NCBI RefSeq assembly: GCF_000224145.3
Contig: NC_020176.2
Location: 4,687,825 to 4,751,824, forward strand
Length of the DNA stretch: 64,000 nt
Origin: Ciona intestinalis
Lineage: Eukaryota; Chordata; Ascidiacea; Phlebobranchia; Cionidae
Direction: 5' to 3'
A program made the translations under genes and the position numbers. Below, piece by piece: positions 53,601 through 64,000 of the stretch (its first letter is position 1; every line of letters starts with the position of its first letter). The notes under the pieces are model-generated. The model was not told the DNA's origin. It did no database searches and saw only the letters and a program-made list of their open reading frames with translations.

Positions 53601-56600
53601 CAAACATTGTTTAGAAAATTAGCTTGTTAAATTTAGCAATGCTTTCCCACCTTAACAAGTAGATCCCTCAGCCTTAGCTCCATCTCCAATCCACCCAAAG
53701 TTCGATCGAACCCGACACCCTTCACCGATAGTTGGGGGTCAGCTACCCCGTTCACTTTCACAACTTGGTAAGCTGGGGAGAGGTTTGGGGTGAAACAATA
53801 TAAAGGTGTAGAGGGTAGGCTATGTAACGAGTCTTGGACTAGGGGTAACCCTTGTTGGCATTCACTGACGCAAAGTTATAGAGTCAGGAGGATTATTTTC
53901 TCGTTTTACTAATTTACTATTTTACACTTATTTGCAAACTCCCTGTTGTTTTGGATGTTCCTCCGGAAGTTTATAAAAAATTGATACTTAATGTTTTTTT
54001 ACCACTGGTAAAGTAAATAAAAGGCAGTGGTTTCCTGAGTCTTTTTATACACAAGTATTTCCAATAACCCAGTGTTGAAATGAATAAGTTAACACAAATT
54101 ATAAGTCAACAACAACTTACATATAATAGTGGCAATTGTGCTGCTAGCGCCCATGTCGTAGAACATCATGTAAGTCGCTGTTGTGTTTATATCATTGCGC
54201 CGGAACACACCGTAGTTTAATGCAGCTGTTTGAAAGGATTAGTTATGAAAGTTGATGAAATAGTTTAGTAATAATTCTGTAACCTAGGTCTCTGGTGTAC
54301 CTTACTGAGAACCTAACTTTTTTAGAATAAAATCTCTATTATTGAGTGTCCATAAACTGTCTCAGTGGGGTCTAGTGGGTAGCATCCTGGGTGTTGGGGT
54401 AATGGACCTGGATACCATGTCTAAGGTGTGCCTTACTAATAACCTCACCCTTATATTACTAAAAGGAAATAAACTGCCCCAACAATATTTAAACCTAAGC
54501 ATCATAATAACCACCTGCTGTGTTATCATCCATAAGTTGGGCAATCTTCAACCCAGCAAGGTCTGCAGCGTATAGAAGGGACTTTCTTTCAGCTTGGTTG
54601 AAATAAGCAGGGACAGTAAGAACACAAGCATCTATTGGTTGTTCTGTAAAGGTTTGATTATAATTATTAAAATACTGTACAAGATGAGAAGGATGTTATT
54701 CAGTTCATATTTATAAGAATATGTGGCATAATAACTATCATGATACGTTCAACATTATATCATGAATAATTAAATAGTTTGATGTTTAAACTCTGTAAAT
54801 AACTACTCAACTGATCATATCTAATCTATTACATACAAGTCTTACAATGATACATATCATAGGACCTGGGATTTATGCAGCAGTAAACCATATATTATAG
54901 ATGACACAATTACTAACATAAAATTCAAAGATTGATTGGTAATCTATAACCCTTAAAAGGGACGCCTAAAAAAGGTTAAAAATTTTACAAAAAAAATTCA
55001 TAGAAAACATATAAACACGTACGTGCATATTCCTCTGCCATGTTCCTTGAATGATTCAACATCATCGCCATTAATTCCTCGGGTGAATACATGATGGCTT
55101 TCTCTGCGTCGTGGCTGGGATGAAGAGTAAATTAATAAACCAACATAGGTCTTATTAAAGGCCACGTAATTCGAAACTGCAATAACTCGGTTGTGGCCTA
55201 GAGCCTTGAATTGTGAAGTTTTAGAATTGATATGTTTGGAACCTAACAGTACAAAGAATAAGAACAACAAAAACAACTGTTCAACAAAAAGAGTTTTTAC
55301 AATAATATGGTTAATCCATACTCAATTTTATCCACTTCTATCTGTATTTTATCCTATGTTTAGTATGTTACCACTTATGTATAAGAGACAAGTGCAGTAT
55401 ATAATATCATCCCCGACTACTCAATTACTGACATTGTTGACATAATAGCAAATAGCTGCAGAAATACACCAATTGAAACACAACATTTCATCCCTTAATT
55501 TGTTACAAACATAAGCTTTAAAGTCTAAACTCACAGGAAAGTCACGGTGCCAGTTTCCGGATCATTCATAAGATGATGGTACGGGAATCGCTTCTGATAA
55601 AGTTGGACCATCGGATGGTCAAGGCTTTTCCCCAAGAGTTCTTGCAGGTAAAGGTAAGTATTCTTCGGAAATCGAACTCCCTGGAAAAGGTGGGGATTTT
55701 TAATGATAACTAAAACATTTTGTTCTTTGGTCTATTCTATATGAGTGAGGGCCTTCATCATGTTATGTCATCCACAATGAATTTAGGCCAGAGTTGTACA
55801 CCTTAAAATGACCGTGGCTGAATCTGTGTATTTTTTTCTCTCCCTGCAGAACTTCTGATATAGACTGAATAGACATAGCCATAGGTCAGGTTACATAATA
55901 TAATTGTGCGGACGTAAGCTTTAGGACAGAGTTGTACTTTTTTTAATTTCATTTTGAAACTACTGATACAAACACAGGTCAGGTATGATTGGAGAAAAGA
56001 TGAAGGCCAGAGTTGCACACCTTAAAATGACCGGAACTGTGTATTTTTTCACTGCTAAACTACTGATATAAACATACGTGTGAAAAATATATTGTGATTA
56101 CCAACAACACATCCTTACCTTCCCCACAGCAGCGCTCCCAAATTCTCGCTCCCCGTTGCGTAAATAAACAGCAACTTCTGTTTTCCTTTTCGACTCTCTG
56201 AAAAAAGTGGTAAAAAATTAATCAGTCATTAAAATATACCAGATTCAACACCATCATACAGATGTGAAACAGCGGCCATAGAAGCAGTAAAAGCAACATT
56301 GAAGAAATCATGGACTTTATATTATTTTGTTGTAGAAGATTAATATTGACATGCCTACAGCAGCGGAGTATATACCTTTATTTATTTTATGCGGTTATTC
56401 GTAATGTATGCGATCTCCGCAAGCTCGGGTCATAGGGTTTAAGTCTTGTAGCATTATGCCAATGTATAAAGAACTAAATACCCAATTCTTAATAATCTTT
56501 TAAGTTAAACATATTTGTTTATGATGTCAAAACCCATAGGTTTATTAAAACATCTCTTTTTCCAACATTTCAGGTCAAATAATTAAACATATTTACTTGT

Positions 56601-57366
56601 TTAATACAATTTCCATGGGCACCCCAGGTTTGACAATGGCAACTTTGACCCACTCTGACCCGAGATCAATTGACATAACACCAATGGCATCTGTGGGGTG
56701 AAAGTGAATAAGATGAATATGACGTATCACGTATGAATAAATGTCAGGCTATAAAATGCTTTGGTCCTAAATATAATTGGTACATATATAAATCTTTAAA
56801 CCAAACACGTTGTAATTGCCATTATCAAAAAAAATAATTTTACGAATGGTAAGTGTGCTGACCAATTTGTTAATATAAATTTGGCAACGCATTAAATATA
56901 TATAAATCAGGGTGGAGGGAGACGAGACACCTTTAGCACATAATATCCAAGTATCCTGATCGTGTTTTAAACATTTAACAACGGCCTATGGGAGCCGTGA
57001 GGATACAGTTTAAGAATTCTTTAAATGTTTTTTGTTTACAACTAAATTGGAGGAGAATATGGAATGAAAGTGTGTCCCACATATATACAGAAGGGTGGGG
57101 GGACATTCAAAGAATAATAAAACCATATTCTCACGACTTCCATAAACCGTTGTTTATTGTTTAAAACTTGATCAGGATATTTGAATATTAGGTCCCCTAA
57201 AGGTGTCCCCCCTTCCCCCACAGTACTATATATACTATTTCATTGAATAATCCAAAACAAAACAACAACTAATATTAATACACAAAGAAACCTCACCTGT
57301 ATACTGTAAATGTGACACCACTAATAAGGTTAACATAAATAATGAAGGCAAGGAAATAAAATGCAT
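44672..57366 (-). CDS. HYOU1: Hypoxia up-regulated protein 1 (GRP170/ORP150), ER-lumenal Hsp70-family chaperone, 952 residues
   Basis: Twenty-seven exons sum in phase to 2859 nt: 57366..57297, 56690..56597, 56197..56119, 55680..55535, 55114..55023, 54643..54515, 54225..54121, 53772..53651, 53398..53273, 52952..52818, 52518..52436, 51999..51867, 50709..50591, 50258..50193, 49823..49679, 49399..49321, 48633..48571, 48236..48129, 47994..47877, 47673..47571, 47202..47095, 46952..46860, 46509..46384, 46153..46046, 45649..45562, 45122..45012 and 44781..44672. HYOU1 is the large ER Hsp70 that acts as a nucleotide-exchange factor for BiP and a holdase. A signal peptide ([20 protein letters not shown]) precedes the ATPase domain: [63 protein letters not shown] and [16 protein letters not shown]. 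The substrate-binding part includes [13 protein letters not shown]. An acidic Lys/Glu-rich loop (48.1-48.6 kb) and a charged, low-complexity tail follow. The C-terminus KEEL is an ER-retrieval variant of KDEL (human NDEL). Human HYOU1 is 999 residues. Confidence 0.97.
44820..44935. repeat. 72-bp satellite family, one and a half units
   Basis: CACCTCATGCTCACTGTCGA...GTGTCTTCTTATACACCATACAC, then CACCTCATGCCCCCTGTCGAG, in the last intron of HYOU1. Confidence 0.75.
45230..45420. repeat. Dispersed repeat, TTCTATATGGGTGAGGT family
   Basis: ATTCTATTCTATATGGGTGA followed by GGCAAGCCATGGAACCTGGGATTTAGACCAGAGTTGGC. Related copies lie at 47735-47765, 48475-48530, 50800-50960, 51290-51790, 54310-54460, 55730-55800 and 58600-58740, and fragments near 23440-23600 and 23870. 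Confidence 0.6.
48475..48535. repeat. Dispersed repeat fragment, GTGAGGCC...CCATTACCCCAACACCC
   Basis: Short copy of the same family between HYOU1 exons 48571 and 48236. Confidence 0.5.
49555..49650. repeat. SINE-like dispersed element fragment
   Basis: CACATATGTGGTAACTCATAAGCGGGCACTAGGTGTATG then ACGACTGTCATTGCCTCGTCATGCGGG, in a HYOU1 intron next to exon 49679. Confidence 0.5.
51290..51790. repeat. Tandem array, 131-bp unit, about 3.7 copies, intronic
   Basis: Repeated ACACTCAATAATAGAGATTC starts lie at about 51402, 51533 and 51664, an exact 131-bp spacing. Each unit contains TAAGGGTGAGGTCTTCAGTG and ACCCAGGGTGCTACC. The unit is a locally amplified copy of the dispersed TTCTATATGGGTGAGGT repeat. 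It lies in the intron between HYOU1 exons 51867 and 50709. Confidence 0.9.
53800..54115. other. HYOU1 intron, nothing recognised
   Basis: Plain intron sequence between exons 54121 and 53772. No repeat or ORF is supported. Confidence 0.4.
56896..57235. mobile_element. Two adjoining MITE copies in HYOU1 intron 1
   Basis: One copy starts TCAGGGTGGAGGGAGACGAGACACC and runs through TATCCTGATCGTGTTTTAAAC to GAATGAAAGTGTGTCCCA. Directly after it GAAGGGTGGGGGGACATTC opens a second, oppositely oriented copy ending GGTGTCCCCCCTTCCCCCAC then AGTACTATATATA. Confidence 0.65.
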
Positions 57367-58400
57367 CTTTATGTTGTTTCGCAAATCTTCTACAAATATC
57401 TATTTCTTCATACAATCGACATTAATTATACTAATATGTACCAGCTTTCAAAATACTAATTTTATAAAAATTCTGCTTTAACAAGAACAAACTGTGGATT
57501 ATTTTTCCAGCTAAATATGTAAACACATTCTGTTTTAAGTCTAATATATGATATTATTGTTTATAATTTATAAACCTGCAACTCATACAGATTTAACGAA
57601 TATAAATGCGTAAATAAGTATACAATACTGTGCCATTTTAATACATTTCAAATGAAAATGTACATATATATATATATTTTTTGATATGTATACACCTCTT
57701 ATAATTTAGTTGCACAACTCTCTTTTAATATTAACTAAATAAAACCGTTTTCCTTTTCTCGGTTTGCGGTCGCGTATTTCTTCGCTTATATTTATCACAC
57801 ACGAAAAACTAACATGTTATGTCTCATATATAAATACTAAAGCAACTAAATTATAACTAATAGCACGTCTGTTTTGCTATATCTTCTTAAAATCCACATG
57901 ATATAGAATGATATAGCCCCTACATCGTGTATATAACTTTAATTTATTCCCTGGACTTTTATACGTGTCCCAAATGTTTCTACTTAAGCACTTTGATTGA
58001 CGTCCCATGGATTTAGATCCGCGGCTCATTCATACATTAGGCGCAACGTGGTTGGTTCGACGCGTTTGACGTCACAATTGCTATATATTGTTTCGTAACA
58101 CACCGAACTTACCAATCCATAGAAATCTTACATTTGAATGAATGGTTGTGAAATTAAGATATGAATAAAGTAAAATAAAGCAAAAACGTTTATTTTTAGC
58201 TTGGAAAATATGAATTTGCTCTTAAAAGATGTTATATGAATTGTCTATACTTACATTAACCCACAACTGCATAAAAGAACGCCAATTACACATTTACAAG
58301 TAAATATTTTATGTTTTTGGTTGTAATATGTGGGAACATTTAAAACAGTTTGTTTCAAAAATTTGCCTAATACCCTACTTTACCGTTTGTGCAGTAGCTT
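57367..58400 (-). promoter_or_regulatory. HYOU1 upstream region with candidate stress-response motifs
   Basis: No coding exon is seen. At 58067-58074 is a palindromic TGACGTCA (CRE/UPRE-like core), and at 58047-58051 a CGTGG, i.e. CCACG on the HYOU1 strand, within CCAACCACG. A further GACGTC lies near 57999. ATF6/XBP1 sites (ERSE, CCAAT-N9-CCACG; UPRE, TGACGTG) control HYOU1 in vertebrates. These are look-alikes about 650-700 bp upstream of the start codon, and their function is an inference. Confidence 0.3.
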
Positions 58401-59573
58401 CTACTGCTCGCATTTAACAAAATCTTGCTCTACGCTTGGAAAGTACGAGCCAGAAAAGTCACTGGGGTGAGCCTTGAACCCGGTATACGTCGGTTGCAAT
58501 AGTAATGAGCAAGTTTTAAACTGAAACTCTTCTTTGTGTTTGCATTTGAACATAGTATTGTGGGACAAATAAAACAAAGCACTATTGCCCAAATGTAACC
58601 AACCAAACCTAAATAAAAAATTATGCTTTTTTCTATCTTGTGAGGTCCTATGGCGCGTAACAACAAGGGGGCAAGAAATAGGTCAGAGTTACGCGTCACC
58701 CCATACTTAAATATTTTGCAACCCAATGTATCCAACACCCAGCGTTGTAATTTCAGCTCAACGCCTGATTACACCTTTAGAACTCCAGTTGCTTTTAAAA
58801 GGTGAAATCGGACACCAGTCCTGTATTGTGTTCGATCAACTGGACGTATGAGAAGAAGTGATATCGGTTGAGGTCGCCCAAGTATGTAGCTATGTAACAT
58901 TGGTCTTTAACACCAACGTCAGCATATCCTGCGTTTGAAACTCAAAGTGCATTTCCTTAGTAGCGCATATGCGCGAAACTTGCGGTTCACAGCTATATTG
59001 AAACTAGAGATATACAGAAATGCGTTTTAGGTTTTGTAGTCGTGTTTTAGGTGTAAATAAACAATGTTATCATTGGCTGGGGTTAGATTACCAGACAGAC
59101 AGTGACATTCTTTAAGGGCGAGGTTCGAAACATCAGTTAAGAAACTGCTGCGTATAGGTGACTTGCGTTTAAATAAAATTGCGCCTATTCTATAAAGGTG
59201 TAATGTTCATAGTTTATGCAAAAGTTAGACACAGATTCTCAGTACAGTTTTACTTGCCCTTAAGTTTAGATTTAAATAATATTTTTCTGGTGGCCAGAGT
59301 TGGCCCATTGCGCCTTCGTTTACTGTTAGTAAATGTCGGCTTTATACGCGCTACTGCAAAATCAATGCAATGGAAGTGGAAAGATAAAAGCATATTTCAC
59401 GCAGATACATATGGACTGGAAAGTCCAAATTTCCATTAGTAATTCTATTATACATGTACGCGCAAAAATAATTTAGTATAGTATACTATAACAGAAGAAG
59501 AATTATGATCCTTTCCACTCAGATTTATAAACCTATATACCTATAAACAAATATTTATAAATAGACAAACACC
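58400..59573. other. Intergenic spacer with dispersed repeat at 58600-58740
   Basis: No gene is supported. 58600-58740 matches the TATC...GTGAGGTCCTATGG / ACCCAGCGTT repeat family. Another related piece lies near 59185-59300 (CCTATTCTATAAAGGTGTAA; GCCAGAGTTGGCCCATTGCG). Confidence 0.35.
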
Positions 59574-59792
59574 ATGGCAAACTGCTCTTGGCTGTGGACA
59601 CTATTCTGGCTGATAGTTTTACTGGTGATTGCAATTCCCGTGGGGTTGCTATGCGCTGTACTCTGGGTCATCTTGTCCCCATTTACTGCTTGTATATCCG
59701 GTTGTGGCGATTGCATCAAAGTTTTACAATCTGGATTGAACCTGCCGCAAGATTGGGCGCAAAACATGGTGGCACAGAAATCCGCGTGTTAA
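59574..59792 (+). CDS. Two-helix membrane microprotein, 72 residues (family member 1)
   Basis: A single-exon ORF with start context CACCATGG. The N-terminal half is hydrophobic (LWTLFWLIVLLVIAIPVGLL, then a second helix to about residue 37). It is followed by a short polar tail with regularly placed cysteines (CISGCGDC) and the ending LPQDWAQNMVAQKSAC. It shares with the two minus-strand genes at 61.0 and 63.2 kb the pattern PV-(9-12)-PF-x2-C-x3-C ... L-x-LP-x3-A-x-NM-x-A-x-K-x2-C, though it is the most divergent. A TATAAA-like AT-rich stretch lies just upstream. Function is unknown. Clustered juxtamembrane cysteines suggest palmitoylation (inference). I recognise no named family. Confidence 0.75.
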   Translation: MANCSWLWTLFWLIVLLVIAIPVGLLCAVLWVILSPFTACISGCGDCIKVLQSGLNLPQDWAQNMVAQKSAC

Positions 59793-59987
59793 TGATGTTT
59801 CTATGTTCAAAATATCTTCTATATCAGTTTAACCAAAAAATGATGACATTTTTTCGATGACACAACTTCGAAAATTATTTATGATTTTTAAAATGTACTG
59901 TTTAAAAAAATATCCCGTAGCATGTATGACGTAGCAAAATCCTTGAAATATACACTTGTTATAAAAGTTCACGTACAACAAATAGAT

Positions 59988-60178
59988 ACAGTAGAGTGGG
60001 GGAAGATTGTACATACACCTTAAGCACATACTATTTAAGTATCCTGGCAATTGACACCTTCTATATGGGAGTCGTGGGGATACAGTATATTACAACTCTG
60101 TGAAAAATCTTTGTCTACCAAAGAAGAAGAAAAAGTAGATTGAAAAGGTGTCCCATATTCCCCAAACTCTACTATAAT
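59988..60178. mobile_element. MITE copy between microprotein genes
   Basis: Left end CAGTAGAGTGGGGGAAGATT, central TATCCTGGCAATTGACACC and ATGGGAGTCGTGGGGATAC, right end GGTGTCCCATATTCCCCAAACTCTACTATA. Confidence 0.65.
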
Positions 60179-60299
60179 ACAATTAACTTCCTTCATAAAA
60201 TATAAACCAACTTTCACACTTTATATTATATTAATGTATTGTACGTATTATAACTTAACCAAACGTTTCGATTTGAATTTACGTAAACTTCCTTTGAAT

Positions 60300-60445
60300 A
60301 AATCGTGTGTACGTACAACTGTATATATTATATAACACCCACAAAGTAACAAACTCGTATCAGCTGGCACGAGGTGTATGAAACAGATCACCCGTGTTAT
60401 AACAACTGTATTTGCACCACCATGCGAGGATAAAGTAATATTCAT
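60300..60445. repeat. SINE-like dispersed element fragment
   Basis: Reverse-strand copy: CTGGCACGAGGTGTATGAAACAGATCACCCGTGTTATAACAACTG and CACCACCATGCGAGGATAAAG. Confidence 0.5.
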
Positions 60446-60806
60446 AGATGGGGTTTTGAATTATTGTTTAAACAAGAGTTTAGAGTAAGGTAGTGGCACC
60501 GGTTAAACTGATTAAGTGACAAACAGTGCTACGAATAAAAAGACTTTTGATATGTGTTCTACCCAAATATGTATATAAGTAACGGCACACACGCGTTTTG
60601 TAAGTATTGTAAAAGTAATAAAATTACACTTGAAAAGATTGTATCATACTTCAACAAAATATACAGCAAGCATACAAAAATTTTAACTATAAAGACATAC
60701 CAATCAATTAGAATAATAACTTGTGAAATCATGTTGTTTAAAATAGAAATCAGATTAGAGTTTCAGTTTTTAAAGATTTCTTCTATGGACCCCGAATCGA
60801 CGTCAG

Positions 60807-61019
60807 TTAACACATTTCTTTTCCTTCTTTCATCTGCTCAGCAAAATACATCGGTAATTTGACGCATTTCTCAAGGAATTCCACCAACGCTTTACAAGGT
60901 TCCACACAAACAACGAACGGGAGGCAGAAAATATAGAAGGCAGCGATTAAACCAGCCACTGGCCATCCTATTATTATAAGACCAATGCACCAAACGATTG
61001 ACCATAAAAAGTTTCCCAT
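60807..61019 (-). CDS. Two-helix membrane microprotein, 70 residues (family member 2)
   Basis: I use the internal start MGNFLWSIVWCIGLIIIGWP because it aligns exactly with the start of the paralogue at 63203. The upstream in-frame ATG (61055) adds a non-conserved 12-residue leader. The product has two hydrophobic segments, the stretch PFVVCVEPCKALVEFLEKCV and the C-terminus YFAEQMKEGKEMC. It is roughly 70% identical by eye to the 63.2-kb gene and has exactly the same length. Single exon. Function unknown. A Gly at position 2 raises the possibility of N-myristoylation, but the downstream residues fit the consensus poorly. Confidence 0.8.
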   Translation of the reverse strand: MGNFLWSIVWCIGLIIIGWPVAGLIAAFYIFCLPFVVCVEPCKALVEFLEKCVKLPMYFAEQMKEGKEMC

Positions 61020-61552
61020 GTTTTGACTTTGATATTTAAATGTCAATTTGTACAAACGTCAAATCCGTCTTAAAAATAAAAGGAAATTAATATGACATAA
61101 ATATGGAACTATATCTAAAACATAACGCACAACAAGCTTTTGCGCAGTCCATTCCATGGGGTGAGCCCCTATATCGGCGCAAGCGTGGTACCTGGAATGC
61201 GTACTTAAATACCAGAGTTGGTCAAATACCTACTATGCCACCATCTATAACCATGCATATGTGAACTTGGAATTTTTATACGAGATTTAAACTAAACCGA
61301 CAGATGTATTTCACTGTGAAATATACCAAGAATAATTCTTCTTGTAATTGTTTTACACTATATCGCTATACTGGGGCATTATAATACAATCTACATATAC
61401 TTGGTATGTACGCCTATCGCCTGTTATGGGTTTTAATGAAAATGAAACTACCTGAAAAAGCGGGTTGTTGCATCTTGTACTGTCTTACATAATCTGTGTA
61501 TAACAATTCAAATCACTTTCTGTTTGGAACTTCTGAAGTGCAATATACTGTA

Positions 61553-61750
61553 TATAAAGTAAGGTGGGAAAGATGGGACACCTTTTATATTCTCTTCCCA
61601 TTTAGTAGTAAACAAAGATCATTCAGAAATTGTAAAACCGTATCCTGACGACTTCCATAGACATTTGCTAAATTTGTTAAAAAATATTAGGTCAGGATGT
61701 TTGGATTTTATGTGCTAACGGTGTCCCGTCTTTCCCCACCCTACTAAATA
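61553..61750. mobile_element. MITE, full-length copy
   Basis: AAGTAAGGTGGGAAAGATGGGACACC at the left and GGTGTCCCGTCTTTCCCCACCCTACT at the right are inverted repeats. The centre reads CTTCCATAGACATTTGCTAA. Confidence 0.75.
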
Positions 61751-62990
61751 GAAGACCTCACATTCTGCGCACCAAAATCTATATAGGCATGAGCAACAAG
61801 ACAATTCTGATCTAAAGATCTCCAAGTAGAAGGAAGTCCATATTAATCTGCTTTCCGGGATAAATATCTTGCTCAAATGCGACCACTATTTGTACGCCAT
61901 ATATTCTAACCGTAAAAATCTGCGATATCTCTTTGCACTTAAATCGCAGTTTATCACGGATAGTGTTAATTAGAGGCCGAAAGGTAAAAATTAACCCGCT
62001 GTTTACTCGGTCCAAAGTATCACCAGCGTAACGGGCGTTCTTATTAACACTGACGCAATATGCGGATTATTTTGTTTACATACAACGGTTGGACTATGTT
62101 TCAAACAGCTTGTCGCACCCAGGGTGATAAGAACTTTGGTCGTTTATAGTAGGTTGGGGTCAGATGGGACATTTTCGTTTATCGTCCCATTTATAACTTT
62201 GTATAATCGTATCCTCACGACTTTAAGAGAACGTTGAATATGGGACATTATGTCTTAACAGTGCCCACTTTACCCTACATAACTATATAGCACTGTATTA
62301 TATATTTTAATGGTGGAAACTTGAACAGTTCATCCATGGTTTTCACTCCAATGCCCACATTGGAGGTATCATACGCTGTAGTCTTCACGCCACTTGGTGA
62401 AAAGTCTTTTAATATTTGTTAACCGCACGGTGCCGCTGCAGGAAGACAACAATAACTCGTAATCTGTGTGTGGTTCTTTTTATTTTAATAATGAATAAAT
62501 ATATCTCGTAGAATACGAATGTAAGACGTCTTCATGTTATTACAAAGAAATTTCATACAAGAAAATCTTCGAAATACTGATATACGAGAAATGCAAGTTG
62601 CAACTTGTGAATTATTCATCGTATTTATATTGTCAGCAAACACACAAAATAAGAAGGGAATCGCTCATCATGTTAAAACAAAAAGCAGGAGTGATTTAAT
62701 ATTTCAGTTAATTTGTTATAAAACGATGCTTGTTGTAATTTTTAATTTTACTGTAAAACTGTGGGGCAAGATGGATACGTTAATACTAAACATTATTAGG
62801 AACACAATACAATTTTGTAAACTATATTATCAAATGTGGCGATAAAAGAGAATAAAAACATGTACCATCTTACCCCGGATTATAACATTAAAATCATATC
62901 ATTTTGTTATGTTTAATTCATATAATCAACGAGAAGTTTATTAAACAGATCTACTGCTATAAGTTGGTTCACATCATATTGTTCGTGCAT
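61751..62990. other. Spacer between microprotein genes 2 and 3
   Basis: Holds a MITE at 62146-62285 (GTAGGTTGGGGTCAGATGGGACATT ... CTTTACCCTACATAACTATA) and the AATAAA signal of the 62991-63203 gene (minus strand, plus-strand TTTATT at 62937-62942). ORFs at 61812-62015 (minus) and 62534-62845 (plus) have no recognisable motif. Confidence 0.4.
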
Positions 62991-63203
62991 TCAACAGCAT
63001 TCCTTTCCTGCAACCATGTTTTCAGCGAAATAGGACGGCAGTTGGACGCCTTTCAAAAGGAACTCTACAAGCCCCTTACACGGCTCCACACACACGGCGA
63101 ATGGGAGGCATAACACGTAGAGAGCGGCAACGAATCCAGCAACTGGCCACCCGATGAATAATAAACCAATGCACCAAACGATCGACCAGAGAAAGTTTCC
63201 CAT
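62991..63203 (-). CDS. Two-helix membrane microprotein, 70 residues (family member 3)
   Basis: MGNFLWSIVWCIGLLFIGWP is nearly identical to the 61.0-kb paralogue. Then come a second hydrophobic stretch (AALYVLCLPFAVCV), EPCKGLVEFLLKGVQLPSYF and the end AENMVAGKECC. Single exon, with an AATAAA about 50 bp past the stop. Cysteines after the second helix and the terminal CC are conserved in position across the trio, which hints at lipid modification or disulfides (inference). It is in the same orientation as member 2, with a MITE-rich spacer between them. Recent tandem duplication is the simplest origin. Confidence 0.82.
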   Translation of the reverse strand: MGNFLWSIVWCIGLLFIGWPVAGFVAALYVLCLPFAVCVEPCKGLVEFLLKGVQLPSYFAENMVAGKECC

Positions 63204-64000
63204 TTTTGTTTAGATTAAAATGCTAAAATAGATTTGCTAATTAAGCTGCGGAATAGAAAACAGGGGTAAAAGATACTTTATTACATGAATGTACATTGAT
63301 AGTCGTTGTATTAAACGATAAACCTCACATAAGCTGTCTTTCTAGAGACTCGAACTGCACAAAAACACGGTTTAAAGAAAAATGGTATACGTACTGCTTT
63401 AAATAAATATATACAGTAAATACGTGCGTGCGCATATGCTAAGAATACGTATTCAAAATAGGAACCTGGGATTTAAGCTAGAGTTCGTCCATTGCCTAAC
63501 AAACTTACTACAGACGCTGCCACAGCGTTTGTTTACCATACGTAAGGTAGCCTATGTATAAACGATTGCTGTTGTTGAATAAGCCTAAATACAAAGCTGA
63601 ATTCTGCGAAACAGTTCCACGGGTTCTGTAAATATGTCAGAAGTAAATAGCTTTGACAACCGAGAACTGTATAATCCTTCATCTGTAATGCATTTCTGGA
63701 AACCTTTCAAATTACATGAGCGAGCATAAGAAGCCAGACATATCACGCGCGCGTGTTAACTGTTACGTCATAACCGGCTTAATCAACGCGGCTTTATTCG
63801 GAAACTATAAACTTTCGCGTCATCTTTATCGCTGCTTAAAATATGCGAAACCTTGAATTGCTTAACATATATTCTCTGTATATATTTATGATCCCATAGA
63901 CCGTTGTTAATTAAAAAACACGATCGGGACACTTGGATATTCTTTGCTAAAGGTGTCCCAACTCCCCCCACCCTGCTATACTAAAAAGAATCAATTAAAA
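63204..64000. other. Upstream region of microprotein 3 and MITE
   Basis: No gene is supported. A MITE fragment lies at 63880-63985 (GATCCCATAGACCGTTGTTA ... GGTGTCCCAACTCCCCCCACCCTGCTATA). A fragment of the CCTGGGATTTAAG...GAGTTCGTCCATTGC repeat lies at 63460-63500. Confidence 0.4.

Noticed and set aside
58430..58738. Minus-strand 102-codon ORF with hydrophobic stretch
   Set aside because: Overlaps a dispersed repeat (GTGAGGTCCTATGG...CAACACCCAGCG) and lacks gene signals.
61812..62015. Minus-strand 67-codon ORF ending DFLLLGDL
   Set aside because: No recognisable domain, no splice partners and no polyA signal; left unannotated.

Overview
This is eukaryotic nuclear DNA, AT-rich, with short GT-AG introns, four runs of N and dense small repeats. 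The gene content (FSIP1, TMEM184, HYOU1, and a kringle/C-type-lectin/CUB/trypsin mosaic protein) and the repeat content fit a tunicate of the genus Ciona. The repeats include a short inverted-repeat element beginning TAGTAGGGTGGGGGAAGATGGGACACC and a tRNA-derived SINE-like element. The organism call is an inference. Most listed ORFs are exons read too far, or shadows of satellite DNA, so the gene models below were built by hand from splice sites and reading phase.

Layout. (1) 32-1206, minus: the 5' end of an FSIP1-like gene. (2) 1952-3013: a non-autonomous DNA transposon with 33-bp perfect inverted repeats between TTAA sites. (3) 3676-4374, plus: an unannotated 3-exon gene for a 61-residue secreted peptide. 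(4) 5034-12436, minus: a 12-exon 4-coumarate-CoA-ligase/luciferase-like acyl-CoA ligase of 518 residues. One exon is present twice beside an assembly gap. (5) 12.6-14.0 kb: a GC-rich retroelement-like block, a 500-N gap and a minisatellite. (6) 14067-26097, minus: a 13-exon, 1252-residue mosaic serine protease whose introns hold three different tandem arrays. (7) 27386-27769, plus: an orphan single-exon coiled-coil protein. (8) 30404-38395, minus: TMEM184 family, 352 residues. One of its introns holds a MITE interrupted by an 854-bp hAT-type element with an 8-bp target duplication. (9) 39094-39478: a broken THAP-domain gene, then a 500-N gap and a second copy of ligase exons 1-2. (10) 41274-43373, minus: a sulfotransferase-family protein with a C-terminal membrane anchor. 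(11) 44672-57366, minus: HYOU1 (GRP170), 27 exons, 952 residues, ending in KEEL. (12) 59.5-63.2 kb: three single-exon genes for about 70-residue two-helix membrane microproteins of one family. The rest is introns, repeats and spacer.

The genes do not form an operon-like unit. Three encode secretory-pathway or membrane proteins (the HYOU1 chaperone, TMEM184 and the secreted protease), but I see no reason beyond chance for their proximity. All phases and lengths given come from adding up exons by hand. No alignment or database search was run, and family names rest on motif recognition.
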